Shown here: positions 21,265-30,009 of the stretch, one piece after another
Numbering within the stretch: position 1 is the first letter of the stretch
Layout: every line of letters starts with the position of its first letter
Source: Phycisphaerae bacterium
Lineage (GTDB): Bacteria; Planctomycetota; Phycisphaerae; Phycisphaerales; UBA1924
Assembly (NCBI GenBank): GCA_016793805.1
Contig: JAEUIZ010000050.1
Location: forward strand, 1 to 51,908
Direction: 5' to 3'
Length of the DNA stretch: 51,908 nucleotides
Position numbers and translations under genes: made by a program
The notes under the pieces: model-generated
Told to the model about the DNA's origin: nothing
Databases searched by the model: none
What the model saw: only the letters and a program-made list of their open reading frames with translations

Positions 21265-22119
21265 ATGGCAGCGACACTGACGAACGGCCAGCACCAGCAA
21301 CGCCGTGAAGAGTCGATGCCGCGGAACGCGATTCTCTGTGGTGATGCGCTCGAGTTGCTCCCGAGACTGCCCGATCGCTGCGTCGAACTCACGGTCTTTA
21401 GCCCGCCGTACGACGGGATCCGTGACTACGGCAAGAACTGGAACTTGGACTACAAGACCCTGGGTGCGGAGCTGTTCCGCGTCACGGCTGAAGGTGGTGT
21501 CTGCGCCGTCGTGATCGGCGATGGCACCAAGGATTTCGCCAAGTCACTCACGACATTCCGTTGGGCCGTGGAGTGGGTGGATCGCGCGGGTTGGCGTCTC
21601 TTCGAGTGCTGCATCTATTCGCGGCACGGCAACCCCGGTGCATGGTGGACCCAGCGCTTCCGAGTCGATCACGAGTACATCTTGATCTTTTTCCGCGGGC
21701 ACCGGCCCCGACACTTCGACAAGAGCACACTCATGGTCCCGTCGAAGCACGCGGGCAAGGTGTACTCAGGAACGGACCGACTGACCAACGGCGGCTTCAA
21801 GAAGATCGAGCCCAAGGCGGTCAACGACATGAAGTGTCGGGGAACCCTCTGGGAGTACGCGACGAGCAATACGGAAGGCAATCGCACAAAACTTGAGCAC
21901 CCCGCGACGTATCCCGACAAACTCGCTGACGATCTGATTCAGTGCTTCTCTAAGCCTGGAGACCTCGTGCTTGATCCGATGTGCGGCAGCGGCACGACGT
22001 GCGTAATGGCTGCGAAGTCCAAGCGAGACTACCTCGGTATCGAGATCAACCCAGACTATCATCACATCTCCATGTTGAGAATGCGAACGGAAGTCGATGA
22101 TGACGCCAGCCTCTTCTGA
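21265..22119 (+). CDS. Type II DNA methyltransferase (N4-cytosine or N6-adenine, SPPY type)
   Basis: The 284-residue beta-group DNA methyltransferase has the catalytic motif IV SPPYDGIRDY near residue 48, before the SAM motif I LDPMCGSGTTCVMAAKS near residue 245. That order defines the beta group, and SPPY is most common in N4-cytosine enzymes. CGDALELLPRLPD lies before motif IV and YLGIEINPDYH ends the fold. AGGTGAG 8 bases before ATG 21265 supports this start; ATG 21316 is the alternative. The gene has lower GC and different codon use from its neighbours, a sign of transfer. Its last 20 bases overlap the start of the nuclease frame, making a modification-restriction pair. Confidence 0.88.
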   Translation: MAATLTNGQHQQRREESMPRNAILCGDALELLPRLPDRCVELTVFSPPYDGIRDYGKNWNLDYKTLGAELFRVTAEGGVCAVVIGDGTKDFAKSLTTFRWAVEWVDRAGWRLFECCIYSRHGNPGAWWTQRFRVDHEYILIFFRGHRPRHFDKSTLMVPSKHAGKVYSGTDRLTNGGFKKIEPKAVNDMKCRGTLWEYATSNTEGNRTKLEHPATYPDKLADDLIQCFSKPGDLVLDPMCGSGTTCVMAAKSKRDYLGIEINPDYHHISMLRMRTEVDDDASLF

Positions 22120-22750
22120 GGATGTTGCGAAGGTGAAGGTAGCCCTGGCCGATCTCCCAAAGACATGGGAGGGCAAGAAGTCCGTTCTCGAGCTCTAGGC
22201 TGCGGACTATAACTGGCGGCAGATGGAATGGTGGGCGTTCTACTTCGAGCATCTGTGCCATCAGCGGCTGCGCGGCAAGTTCGAGATTCCGGGCGAGCGG
22301 TTTGGCACCGTTGGTTTCGACCTCAAAGGCTCCGTCAACTGGGACATGAAGGCGAAGGCCATCAAGTCCGATGACCACAAGTGCATCCTGGACGATTGCG
22401 GCGCCACCGACGCCACGATCAAGAAGTACGGCGAGCACGGCGTATTGATTGCATTGTGTGACGTTGAGTACAACGACGTGAACCGCGCTTTCCAGCAATG
22501 GCACAGCAAGCTGAAGGGCGGACCGTCCGCCTATGAAAGAGAACGTCGGACTCGAACCGCGGTGTCTCGATACCGCAAGACCCGGGCCGAGCTGGTGGAG
22601 CTGCTCTTTGTTCGCTTCGACAAGGCGTCGATTAGCCGATTGGGTCGGATGAACCAAGGTCGGAACTCCAACGGTGCGCCTCGACCGCCCAAGTATTTGC
22701 TGGACTTGGAACAGTTGGACGATGCCTTGGTTGACCGACTCGCGTACTAG
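22100..22750 (+). pseudogene. Type II restriction endonuclease interrupted by an in-frame amber codon
   Basis: A frame starting at ATG 22100 (or 22097), overlapping the methyltransferase end, reads MTPASSEDVAKVKVALADLP, TWEGKKSVLEL, then TAG at 22196-22198. It continues in the same frame with AADYNWRQ into MEWWAFYFEHLC and on to the stop at 22750. Without the TAG the product would be 216 residues. The sequence on both sides looks like one domain, so a point mutation (for example CAG to TAG) in a cognate nuclease is the simplest reading. FDLKGSVNWDMKAKAI near the middle fits a PD-(D/E)xK core. Reinitiation at ATG 22223 would give 175 residues lacking the N-terminus. Readthrough or a sequencing error cannot be excluded. 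Confidence 0.65.
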
Positions 22751-22779
22751 ATTCGCGGCCCAGATGTGGGTGTTCGCGC

Positions 22780-24717
22780 CTACGCCGCGCACTTGACCCA
22801 GTATTCCCCCCACACCGCTCGCAACTCCTCGACCTTCAGCCCCGCCGACGCGAGTTCCGCTTCGAGTTGCTCGCGCGTGTATTCCGTCGCGTGCGTGTCG
22901 TCCAGACGCCACTCCACGCCCAACTCGCGCTTGAACGGCACGCGCCACTCGCGGTCGAACGCCGGCACGCGGATCAGGAACCGCCCCGCCCCGTACCACT
23001 CGCGCCACCGCCGCAGCAACTCCGCCCGGCCCTCGACGTGCTCCAGCACGTTCGACAGCACCACCACGTCGAACGCCCCCGTGGCGCGGTCCTTGGTGAT
23101 GTCGCCCAGGACGTACTCGATCCGCCCGCCCAGCCGACGCTCCTCCGCGATCCGCCGGGCCTTGTCCAGGTTCGCCTCGGCCCAGTCCATCCCGGTGACG
23201 CGCGCGCCGCTCCGCTCCGCGATCGACGCCGCCAGCGCCCCGACCCCGCAGCCCAGGTCGATCACCCGCTCGCCCGTCCCGATGCGCTCGACGAAGAAGT
23301 CGTGGTAGCGCATCAGCCGGTGCTTGGGGTGCAGCCCCCCGTCGGCCTCCACCGCCGCCTGACCCTGCAACTCGTACAGCGGCGCGTCCAGGCCCATGAC
23401 GAACTTCGCCCGCGTCTTGGGATCGAGCCGCCGCGCAAAGCCGCGCAGCGCCCGCGTCCACGCCTCGACCGCCGACGCCACCGGCGCCTCTGTCAGTGCC
23501 GCATCGAACCGCACCGCCGACGCCGCGTTGACCACCGCCCCGCCCTCGATCCGGGCCCGTTCCATCACCCGCCGCATCGCTGTCCGCTCTTGCGCTGCGA
23601 TCGTCTCGACCGCGTACGCCGTGCGGACCTGCGACTCGGCCGAGTCTCCCAGGCTTCGGCACCATTCCGGGTCGTCCAGCAGCCCCTCCAGCGCCAGCGC
23701 GATCGCCTCGGGCTCGGGGCTCACGAGCATCCCGGTCACGCAGTGCCGGATCATCCCGCGAACCCCGGGCGCATCGCACGCCAGCACCGTCGTCCCCAGC
23801 GCCATCGCCTCCAGGATCGTCTTGGGATGCCCCTCGAACGCCGACGCCTGCGCATAGACCAGGCACCGACGCATCCGACCCAGCACCTCGTCGTGCGGGA
23901 GCCGCGGGACAAACGTCGTGCGCACTCCCGCGGCACGCGCCTGCGACTCCAACTCCGCGCGCAGCGGGCCGTCGCCCACGATCGTCAGTTCCGCCCTGGC
24001 CTTCAGGTCGTCCCGCAGCATCCCCATCGCCGCGATCACCCGGTCCACTCGCTTCTGCGGCACCAATCGGCCGGCGAAGAGCACCTCCGTCCGCGATCGC
24101 TCCGGGGGCTCGCCCAGCCCCTCCACGTCCACGTAGTTCGGGATCACCGCCACCCGGTCCTCGCTCAGCCCGAATCGCCACGACAGCGCGTCCACCATCT
24201 CCGGGGTCGTGCCCACCACCACGTCCGCGGCCCGGCACAGCCGCGCCTCGCGCTCGCCCGCCGACACCGCCGCCGGCGAGCCCGCCCCACGCTCCCACGC
24301 CTCGAACTGCGACCACAGGTACCCGCCGCGAGCCAAGAGCCCCGTCGCGACCCCCCCGGCACGCAAGCGATCCACGATCCCGATCGCCACATCGCCGCCC
24401 GACATCTGGTTCGTCTTGACCAGCGCCCGGCCCGCCCCCGCCAGCGCCTCGGCCACCGCGACGCCCAGCCAGCCCGCGTACTCCCCAGGCGACAGGCCCG
24501 CGGCGTTGCACACCACCGTCACGCCCGGCCCGAAGCGCGCCCCGATCTGCGCGTCCTCGGGCCCGCCCTGCGTCGCCAGCACGATCCGCCCGAAACTCGC
24601 CCGTAGCCGCTCGTACAGCGACCATTCGCGCTCGAGCAGCCCCGCCTCCGCCCACGTGCGCAGCCCGACTCCCTCGGAGAACGCCAGCACCAAGGCGTCG
24701 GCGATCCGCTCGCTCAT
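22780..24717 (-). CDS. Glycosyltransferase family 4-methyltransferase fusion
   Basis: The 645-residue protein has two enzymes in one chain. Residues 1-390 are a GT-B glycosyltransferase of family 4: RVAVIPNYVDVEGLG, EVLFAGRLVPQKRVDRVIAA, ELTIVGDGPLRAEL, and the E-x7-E donor site in ASAFEGHPKTILEAMALGTTV. After a linker, residues about 450-645 form a class I SAM methyltransferase: VIDLGCGVGALAASIAE near 485, VTGMDWAEANLDKA, and FDVVVLSNVLEHVEG. It would transfer and then methylate a sugar on a surface glycan. Start ATG 24717 overlaps the upstream methyltransferase stop by 4 bases (ATGA), so the two are cotranscribed. Confidence 0.87.
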   Translation of the reverse strand: MSERIADALVLAFSEGVGLRTWAEAGLLEREWSLYERLRASFGRIVLATQGGPEDAQIGARFGPGVTVVCNAAGLSPGEYAGWLGVAVAEALAGAGRALVKTNQMSGGDVAIGIVDRLRAGGVATGLLARGGYLWSQFEAWERGAGSPAAVSAGEREARLCRAADVVVGTTPEMVDALSWRFGLSEDRVAVIPNYVDVEGLGEPPERSRTEVLFAGRLVPQKRVDRVIAAMGMLRDDLKARAELTIVGDGPLRAELESQARAAGVRTTFVPRLPHDEVLGRMRRCLVYAQASAFEGHPKTILEAMALGTTVLACDAPGVRGMIRHCVTGMLVSPEPEAIALALEGLLDDPEWCRSLGDSAESQVRTAYAVETIAAQERTAMRRVMERARIEGGAVVNAASAVRFDAALTEAPVASAVEAWTRALRGFARRLDPKTRAKFVMGLDAPLYELQGQAAVEADGGLHPKHRLMRYHDFFVERIGTGERVIDLGCGVGALAASIAERSGARVTGMDWAEANLDKARRIAEERRLGGRIEYVLGDITKDRATGAFDVVVLSNVLEHVEGRAELLRRWREWYGAGRFLIRVPAFDREWRVPFKRELGVEWRLDDTHATEYTREQLEAELASAGLKVEELRAVWGEYWVKCAA

Positions 24718-25475
24718 GCGCCCGAACCCTCTCGGTGGAGCACGCACCACAGCGTCCCGCCGCGGATATTCGGGTGGTTCAGCACGTCCACCCCCGCCGC
24801 CGTGCGCCACGGGTAGCACCCGCCGTCTTCGGCGTCCATCTGCTCGACCTCGAACCCCTGTCGCCGACCCCGCTCCGACAGGAACGCCGCCGCCTCGTCG
24901 TGCCCGAAGAACCACCGGTGCCGATCCTTCGGCGCGTCCACGGGCAGCCCGTAGTACTTCAGCCGGCCCTGCGAGCCCTCGAACAACGCCATCAGCAGGT
25001 TTCGCAGCGGGTTCGGGAGCGACACCACCACCCGCGACGCCGACACCCGGCACAACTCGTCGAACACCCGGTGGCACCCGTCCAAATGCTCCAGCACGTC
25101 CGTGCACACCACCGTGTCGAAACTCCGGTCCGCGAACGGCAGGTCGCTCCGCTCCAGGTCGATCGCCACGTCCGCGTCCGCGCGGATGTCCACGCCCACG
25201 TAGAGCCCCGGATTCCCGACCAGCGCCCTCAGCGGCGCCGCGTCGCATCCCACGTCCAGCACCGCGCCGCGCAGGATCGCCGCGTACTTGGCCGCGATGT
25301 ACCGCGCCTTGCTCGCTCGATCCGTGTACCGAACGTCCGACCGGTACCGGAGCGTCGTCCCCGCGATCGCCAGCGGCGGCGCGGCCGAGGTCGGTGCCTG
25401 CGTCGCTGCCGTCGAGGGGCCGGATGCAGGGAGTGGCGTCGAACCACCGAGGGCGCTGGTCGGAAGTGCGGACAT
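24714..25475 (-). CDS. Class I SAM-dependent methyltransferase
   Basis: The 253-residue enzyme has an Ala/Pro/Thr-rich disordered first 40 residues. The Rossmann fold follows: ILRGAVLDVGCDAAPLRALV (motif I), LYVGVDIRADADVAIDLE, LPFADRSFDTVVCTDVLEHL (motif IV region), and RVVVSLPNPLRN. The closing segment has WFFGHDEAAAFLSE, common in methyltransferases of glycan clusters. The substrate is probably a sugar or lipid carrier (inference from the neighbours). It is the first gene of the leftward pair, and its start faces the glycosyltransferase at 25543 across 67 bases. Confidence 0.82.
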   Translation of the reverse strand: MSALPTSALGGSTPLPASGPSTAATQAPTSAAPPLAIAGTTLRYRSDVRYTDRASKARYIAAKYAAILRGAVLDVGCDAAPLRALVGNPGLYVGVDIRADADVAIDLERSDLPFADRSFDTVVCTDVLEHLDGCHRVFDELCRVSASRVVVSLPNPLRNLLMALFEGSQGRLKYYGLPVDAPKDRHRWFFGHDEAAAFLSERGRRQGFEVEQMDAEDGGCYPWRTAAGVDVLNHPNIRGGTLWCVLHREGSGA

Positions 25476-25542
25476 CGCCAGCGCATCGGCTCTCGGACCT
25501 TCCTGCTTGAGTTTTCCGCCTGTGCGGGCCGATCAACCCCAC

Positions 25543-26775
25543 ATGCCCGGCGTCTCTGTCGCGTTGCCCGTCCGCTCTGCCGCGGACACGCTGCGATGCG
25601 CCTTGGCCTGCATCCAAAGCCAATCGTTATCGGACTACGAACTCCTCATCATCCTCAACGGCTCTGACCCTGCCACGCGCCAGATCGCGCTCGACCACGC
25701 GCGTGCCGACCATCGCGCCCGGGTGATCGAACTCCCGAAGCCGTCGCTCCCGGCGGCGCTGAACCTGGCGCTGCGCGAGGCTCGGCACGACCTGGTGGCG
25801 CGCATGGACGCCGACGACACCTGCCATCCGGGGCGGCTGGCGGCGCAGGTCAACTTCATGCGCGCGCACCCGTCCGTGGCGGCCCTGGGCACGGCCTGGG
25901 AACTCGCCGATCCCGACGGGCGGGTGACCGGCGTCGTGCGCCCGCCGACGGACCCCCGCCGCCTGCGCTGGCGGCTGCTCCTGGGCAACCTCCTGGCGCA
26001 CGGGTCGATGATGCTCCGGCGGGAGGCGGTGCTGGCCGCGGGCGGGTACGACGAGTCGTGCGCCCGGGCCCAGGACTTTGACCTCTGGGTCAGGCTTGTG
26101 CGCACGGGCGCGTCCGAACGGGGCGGGATCGCGTGCCTCCCCGAAACCTTATATAAGCATTACGTCCGACGGGCGGATGATCCATCGGCGTCGACGGCGG
26201 ATCAGGCCGAGGTGGTCGCGCCGATCCTGGCGCGGGAGTGGGCGAGCCTGCCCGCGGCGTCCGACGGCGGCGTGCTGGCGGCGGCGATGGCGCGCGTGCT
26301 GGCGCGGGAGAGGGGGGGGGGCGACGCCTCGGCGATCGAGCGGCACCTGGACGAGCACGGGCCGACGCGGGAGGGGCTGTTGGCGTGGCTCTGGGCGCAG
26401 TGGACAAGGCCCGCGATGCCCCGGCGAGCGGCGGAGGTGTGCCGAGCGGCGCGGCTGCGGGAGGTGGGGGCGGCGCTGCGGGACGCGGGCGCGCGCACGG
26501 TCTGGCTCTGGGGCGCGGGCGAGCACACACGCTGGCTGCTCGAGCACGCGGAGGACCTCGGCGTGCCGATCGCGGGCGTGGTGGACGACGCGGCGGGGGA
26601 CGCGGCGCGCGAGGTTGGGGGCCACGCGGTGCGCCCGCCGACGGCGCTGGAGGCGGGAGCGCACACGCTCATCTCGTCCGACTGGCACGAGGAGGCGATC
26701 TGGGAGCGGTCGGCGGGAGCGAGGGCGCGAGGGGTGCGGGTGTGGAGGATGTACGACGAGGGCGCGAGGGAATAG
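25543..26775 (+). CDS. Family 2 glycosyltransferase with a C-terminal Rossmann-like domain
   Basis: The 410-residue enzyme has a GT2 domain in residues 1-215: VSVALPVRSAADTLRCAL, LLIILNGSDP, AALNLALREARHDLVARMDADDTCHPG, and GGYDESCARAQDFDLWVRL. ATG 25543 places the fold right at the start. After an Ala/Arg-rich helical linker, residues about 310-405 form a separate alpha/beta domain. It begins VWLWGAGEHTRWLLEH and continues IAGVVDDA and HTLISSDWHEEAIW, resembling nucleotide-binding domains appended to some glycosyltransferases. A G10 run lies in the linker at 26312-26321. An AT-rich patch with a rare TTA codon occurs near 26144-26163. Confidence 0.82.
   Translation: MPGVSVALPVRSAADTLRCALACIQSQSLSDYELLIILNGSDPATRQIALDHARADHRARVIELPKPSLPAALNLALREARHDLVARMDADDTCHPGRLAAQVNFMRAHPSVAALGTAWELADPDGRVTGVVRPPTDPRRLRWRLLLGNLLAHGSMMLRREAVLAAGGYDESCARAQDFDLWVRLVRTGASERGGIACLPETLYKHYVRRADDPSASTADQAEVVAPILAREWASLPAASDGGVLAAAMARVLARERGGGDASAIERHLDEHGPTREGLLAWLWAQWTRPAMPRRAAEVCRAARLREVGAALRDAGARTVWLWGAGEHTRWLLEHAEDLGVPIAGVVDDAAGDAAREVGGHAVRPPTALEAGAHTLISSDWHEEAIWERSAGARARGVRVWRMYDEGARE
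26312..26321 (+). repeat. G10 homopolymer inside the glycosyltransferase gene
   Basis: Ten consecutive G residues encode the end of an Arg codon and Gly-Gly-Gly in the linker between the two domains. A one-base slip would truncate the protein after the GT2 domain. Runs of this length in surface-glycan genes are classic slippage sites, though no switching is shown here. Confidence 0.8.
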
Positions 26776-26811
26776 CGGTGCCCGGGCCGAAAGTGCGGGC
26801 GGCGTGGCGTG

Positions 26812-27813
26812 CTACTGCGGCGGAGGCTTGAGGGGGTCGGGGCGGAAGAGTTTGGTGTCCAGGGCCCATTGGCGTTCGGTGAAGTTGCCCCCGAGGTTGG
26901 GCTGGAGGTTGTCGGGCCGGGCGGCGGCGAGGGCCATGGTGGTCTTGGCGTCGAGGTTGTCGAGGATCGAGACCATGATGGCCTCGGGCGTGGCGGGGAT
27001 CTTGGCGGCGCCGAACTCGGGGATGCCGTGGTGCGAGAGGATGATGTGCTCGAGGACCATGACGGCGCCGGCCGGGAACCGGAGGCCCTTGTCGCGCATG
27101 ACCCCCTCGGCCTTGGCGCGGAGCATGTACGCGCCCTCGACGACGTGCCCGACGAGTTCGCCCCGGTCGGAATAGGCGAACGCCTTGTCGTACACGAGTT
27201 CGCGGGTCTTCCCGATGTCGTGGAGGAACAGGCCCATGACGACCAGGTCGCGGCTGATCTTGGGGTAGAGCGGGCAGACGGCGTCGGCGAGTTTCAGCAG
27301 GCTCAGCGTGTGCTCGAGCAGCCCGCCGAGGTAGGCGTGGTGCATGCTCTTGGCGGCCGGGGCGCGGCGGAAGGCGGCCATGAGCAGGTCGTCGGTGAGG
27401 AAGGCCTCGGCCAGCGCCCGCATCGATGGGTGCCCGAGGGTGTCGAGGATGGCGCGGAGTTCGGCGAACATCTCGTCGGGGTCGCGGGCGGCGCAGGGGA
27501 CGAGGTCGCGGAGTTGGTCGGGGGCGGGGTCGATCGGCTCGATGGTCTGGATGATGAGTTGGAGTTCGCCCTGGTAGGCCTGGGTCTCGCCCTCGAGATA
27601 GACGAAGCCGTCGGTGGGCAGACGCGAGAAGACGGACTCTTCGACGGACCACATGCGTCCCGGGACCTCGCCGGAGCGGTCGCTGATGAGGCAGCGCAGG
27701 TAGGGCTTATCGGAACGGGTGCGTCCGAGTTGGGCGTTGGAGATGGCGAACGCGCCCGCGACGCGCTCGCTGGGGCGCAGGTCGCGGATGAATCGGCGTG
27801 GGGTCTCGGGCAT
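26812..27813 (-). CDS. YhaM-like 3'-5' exoribonuclease (OB fold + HD domain)
   Basis: The 333-residue cytoplasmic enzyme resembles Bacillus YhaM. An N-terminal nucleic-acid-binding OB domain occupies about residues 15-100 (PYLRCLISDRSGEVPGRMW, VYLEGETQAYQGELQLII). An HD phosphohydrolase-type domain follows: HHAYLGGLLEHTLSLLKLA, LVVMGLFLHDIGKTREL with the paired His-Asp, VGHVVEGAYML, and HIILSHHG. The metal-binding His and Asp residues are all present. GGAGG lies just before the ATG on its strand. It probably trims RNA 3' ends. It is divergent from the beta-helix gene at 27966. Confidence 0.85.
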   Translation of the reverse strand: MPETPRRFIRDLRPSERVAGAFAISNAQLGRTRSDKPYLRCLISDRSGEVPGRMWSVEESVFSRLPTDGFVYLEGETQAYQGELQLIIQTIEPIDPAPDQLRDLVPCAARDPDEMFAELRAILDTLGHPSMRALAEAFLTDDLLMAAFRRAPAAKSMHHAYLGGLLEHTLSLLKLADAVCPLYPKISRDLVVMGLFLHDIGKTRELVYDKAFAYSDRGELVGHVVEGAYMLRAKAEGVMRDKGLRFPAGAVMVLEHIILSHHGIPEFGAAKIPATPEAIMVSILDNLDAKTTMALAAARPDNLQPNLGGNFTERQWALDTKLFRPDPLKPPPQ

Positions 27814-27896
27814 GGGGCCTCCGAGCGAATCCTACGGGAGTCGGGGGCGGCCCGGGGCGGGGCCGGGGCACGGGGCGCTGGGGGCTCGGCGCGCTC

Positions 27897-27924
27897 TTGC
27901 CTTGATCGGGATTGCGTGTATTCT
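27897..27924 (+). promoter_or_regulatory. Promoter TTGCCT-16-TATTCT for the beta-helix dockerin gene
   Basis: A sigma-70-type pair with a 16-base spacer lies in the 152-base divergent gap. The predicted start near 27931 gives a leader of about 35 bases that contains the AGGAGG ribosome-binding site for ATG 27966. Confidence 0.45.
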
Positions 27925-27965
27925 GACCCGACGCGAAGGGGTGCCCAGGCGCAGGAGGACTAGGA

Positions 27966-29999
27966 ATGACGCGAGTCGTTGCGATCGCGCTGGCGGCGGG
28001 CCTGGCGTCGGTGCCGATGGCACGGGGCCAGGCGGAGATGCCGCTGGTCACGTCGTCGGCCTGGCGTGGGTGGTACGCGGCGGAGTTGGCGTCGCGACTG
28101 GCGGCCTGCCCGCGCGAGCGCGGCACGACGTACTACTTCAGCCAGAGCGGGGACGACCAGACGGGCGACGGCACCGCGGCCTCGCCGTGGAAGTCGCTGG
28201 CCAAGGCGCGCCAGGTGTTGTCGGCGAGCGCGGGGGACATCGCGCTGCTCTTCCGGCGCGGGGACGTGTGGCGCGAGCCGATCGGGATCGACGCCTTCCA
28301 GCCCAACGTGACGATCGGGGATTGGGGCGAGGGCGAGAAGCCCCTGCTGACGGCCTTTGAGTCCGTCGGGAGCCCGGCGGCCTGGGAGCCCGCGCCGGGG
28401 CTGGCGAACACGTATCGGCGGGCGATCGTCGGCCCGGTCCGGTGGGTCAAGGAGGATGACGACCTCGATCGTCCGTACAGCCGGAGGAGCCACCCGGCGG
28501 GCGTGTCGGCGGTGGAGGGCTCGTGGCACTTCGACGGGACGTGGTTGTACGTGCATCCCAGGCACGGGCCGGGGGGCGTGGCGACGGACCCTCGCACCGA
28601 CGGGAAGTCGTACGAGTGCGTCCGGCCTCGGGGCTCGGGCGTGATCGTTCGCGGCGACGGCTCGCGCATCGAGAACATCCGGGCCCAGGGCTGGGGGATG
28701 ACCGAGCAACTCGGGACGCAGCAGCACGGGATCGAGAGCCGAGCGCTCGGCGGCGCCCGCGTGGCCATCGTGGGGTGCGAGTCGCACTATGGGCTCGCGC
28801 ACGTGATGACGCACTTCACCGATCAGGGAGGCGTCGTCACGTTCGCGGATTGCAAGGCCGGGCTGACGATGTTCGTCGCGTTCGGCGGGGAGACGATGTT
28901 CAACACCTACGCCTTCTACGGCGGCAACGACACGATCTTTGACCGCTGCGTGGCCACGCACGGGACGCTCCCCAGCGACGACCACGACACGACGCGGCGG
29001 TGGGGGATGGGGTTCTATGGGCACACCAACGGGGGCCTGGGCCAGATCATGGGGCGGACGATCGCGGCGGGGTGCCGGGTGCGCGACACGGCGTACGGGT
29101 GCGCGTCCCCGAGCAACTTCGACCACCTGCCGCCGGCCGGCGCGCTCGCGGACGTTCGGTGCGTCATCATCGACGAGACGTTCGAGGGCGGGGTCGGGAC
29201 GGGGCAGCACTTCCAGGTCGGGGTGCGGGATGCGGCCCGGGTGAATGGGCGGTACCTGAACGTGTCGCCGCCGCCGCTGCCGGCGCTCGCGCTGGCGAGT
29301 TGGCGCTCGGGGGGCTGGGTGATCAACTGCGTGCTGGATCTGGACGTGACGCGGCAGACGGAGAACTACTTCGCGTTGTTCAACTCATCACCCGGCAGCC
29401 CGAACAACCCGCGCTTCTGGCACTGTGATGTACGGGTGCGCTCCCGGCCGCTGATGACGTTCAAGTTTGACTTCGACGAGCCGAATCTGTCGCCGCAGGC
29501 CGAGATGGTAAACTCGGTGTTCGTCCAGACGGGGGGGGGCGTGGCGTATCCGAACATCGGTAGTTCGCCCGGCGTGGGCGGCCTAGAGCGCGAGCGATCA
29601 CGCGGGCTGCTGCACAATGCCTACCTGAACATCGTGCCGTCGGCTGTGGCGCACGATCCTGGGCGAGTGCTCTTGAGTTCTGAGCCAGTGAGGAGCAGCC
29701 CAGGCTGTACGTCGGTGCTCGCGTGCCGTGCCGGGCCACTGCCCGGCGGCCTCGCTCTGGGCTTTGACCTATCAGGGGAGGTGGCTGATCGGAACGATTT
29801 GGGCGCATTCGAGTCCCCGCCGTGCGGGAATTGCGACGGCTCGCCTGGCCCTCTGAACATCAATGATTACATGTGTTTCTTGCAGCGCTATGCTGCGGGC
29901 GATCCGCGGGCCAACTGCGATCAGAGCACGATTCCGCCGGTGCTCAATGTGACAGACTTTGCGTGCTTCCAGTCGGCGTTCGCGGCGGGGTGCCGATGA
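27966..29999 (+). CDS. Secreted parallel beta-helix protein with dockerin-like C-terminus
   Basis: The 677-residue exported protein has a signal peptide (TRVVAIALAAGLASVPMARGQ). It continues YYFSQSGDDQTGDGTAASPWKSLAKA, the opening of many right-handed beta-helix proteins, with turns such as GVIVRGDGSRIENIRAQGWG and FDRCVATHG. The fold is shared by polysaccharide lyases and other carbohydrate-active proteins; no catalytic residues are identified. The last 60 residues form the double dockerin-like repeat (NCDGSPGPLNINDYMCFL, then NCDQSTIPPVLNVTDFACF) ending AAGCR. AGGAGG 9 bases upstream supports the start. A G9 tract lies at 29531-29539. Export through the T2SS is plausible but not shown. Confidence 0.82.
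   Translation: MTRVVAIALAAGLASVPMARGQAEMPLVTSSAWRGWYAAELASRLAACPRERGTTYYFSQSGDDQTGDGTAASPWKSLAKARQVLSASAGDIALLFRRGDVWREPIGIDAFQPNVTIGDWGEGEKPLLTAFESVGSPAAWEPAPGLANTYRRAIVGPVRWVKEDDDLDRPYSRRSHPAGVSAVEGSWHFDGTWLYVHPRHGPGGVATDPRTDGKSYECVRPRGSGVIVRGDGSRIENIRAQGWGMTEQLGTQQHGIESRALGGARVAIVGCESHYGLAHVMTHFTDQGGVVTFADCKAGLTMFVAFGGETMFNTYAFYGGNDTIFDRCVATHGTLPSDDHDTTRRWGMGFYGHTNGGLGQIMGRTIAAGCRVRDTAYGCASPSNFDHLPPAGALADVRCVIIDETFEGGVGTGQHFQVGVRDAARVNGRYLNVSPPPLPALALASWRSGGWVINCVLDLDVTRQTENYFALFNSSPGSPNNPRFWHCDVRVRSRPLMTFKFDFDEPNLSPQAEMVNSVFVQTGGGVAYPNIGSSPGVGGLERERSRGLLHNAYLNIVPSAVAHDPGRVLLSSEPVRSSPGCTSVLACRAGPLPGGLALGFDLSGEVADRNDLGAFESPPCGNCDGSPGPLNINDYMCFLQRYAAGDPRANCDQSTIPPVLNVTDFACFQSAFAAGCR
29531..29539 (+). 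repeat. G9 homopolymer inside the beta-helix dockerin gene
   Basis: Nine G residues encode part of Thr and Gly-Gly-Gly in QTGGGVAYP. A one-base slip would remove the C-terminal dockerin-like tail. It is shorter and less persuasive than the C16 tract at 51850. Confidence 0.7.
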
Positions 30000-30009
30000 G
30001 GGCGGCGGA

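Noticed and set aside
22223..22750. Nuclease as an intact gene starting at ATG 22223
   Set aside because: The frame continues upstream of 22223 with domain-like sequence through a single TAG to an ATG overlapping the methyltransferase, so a disrupted gene is the better reading.
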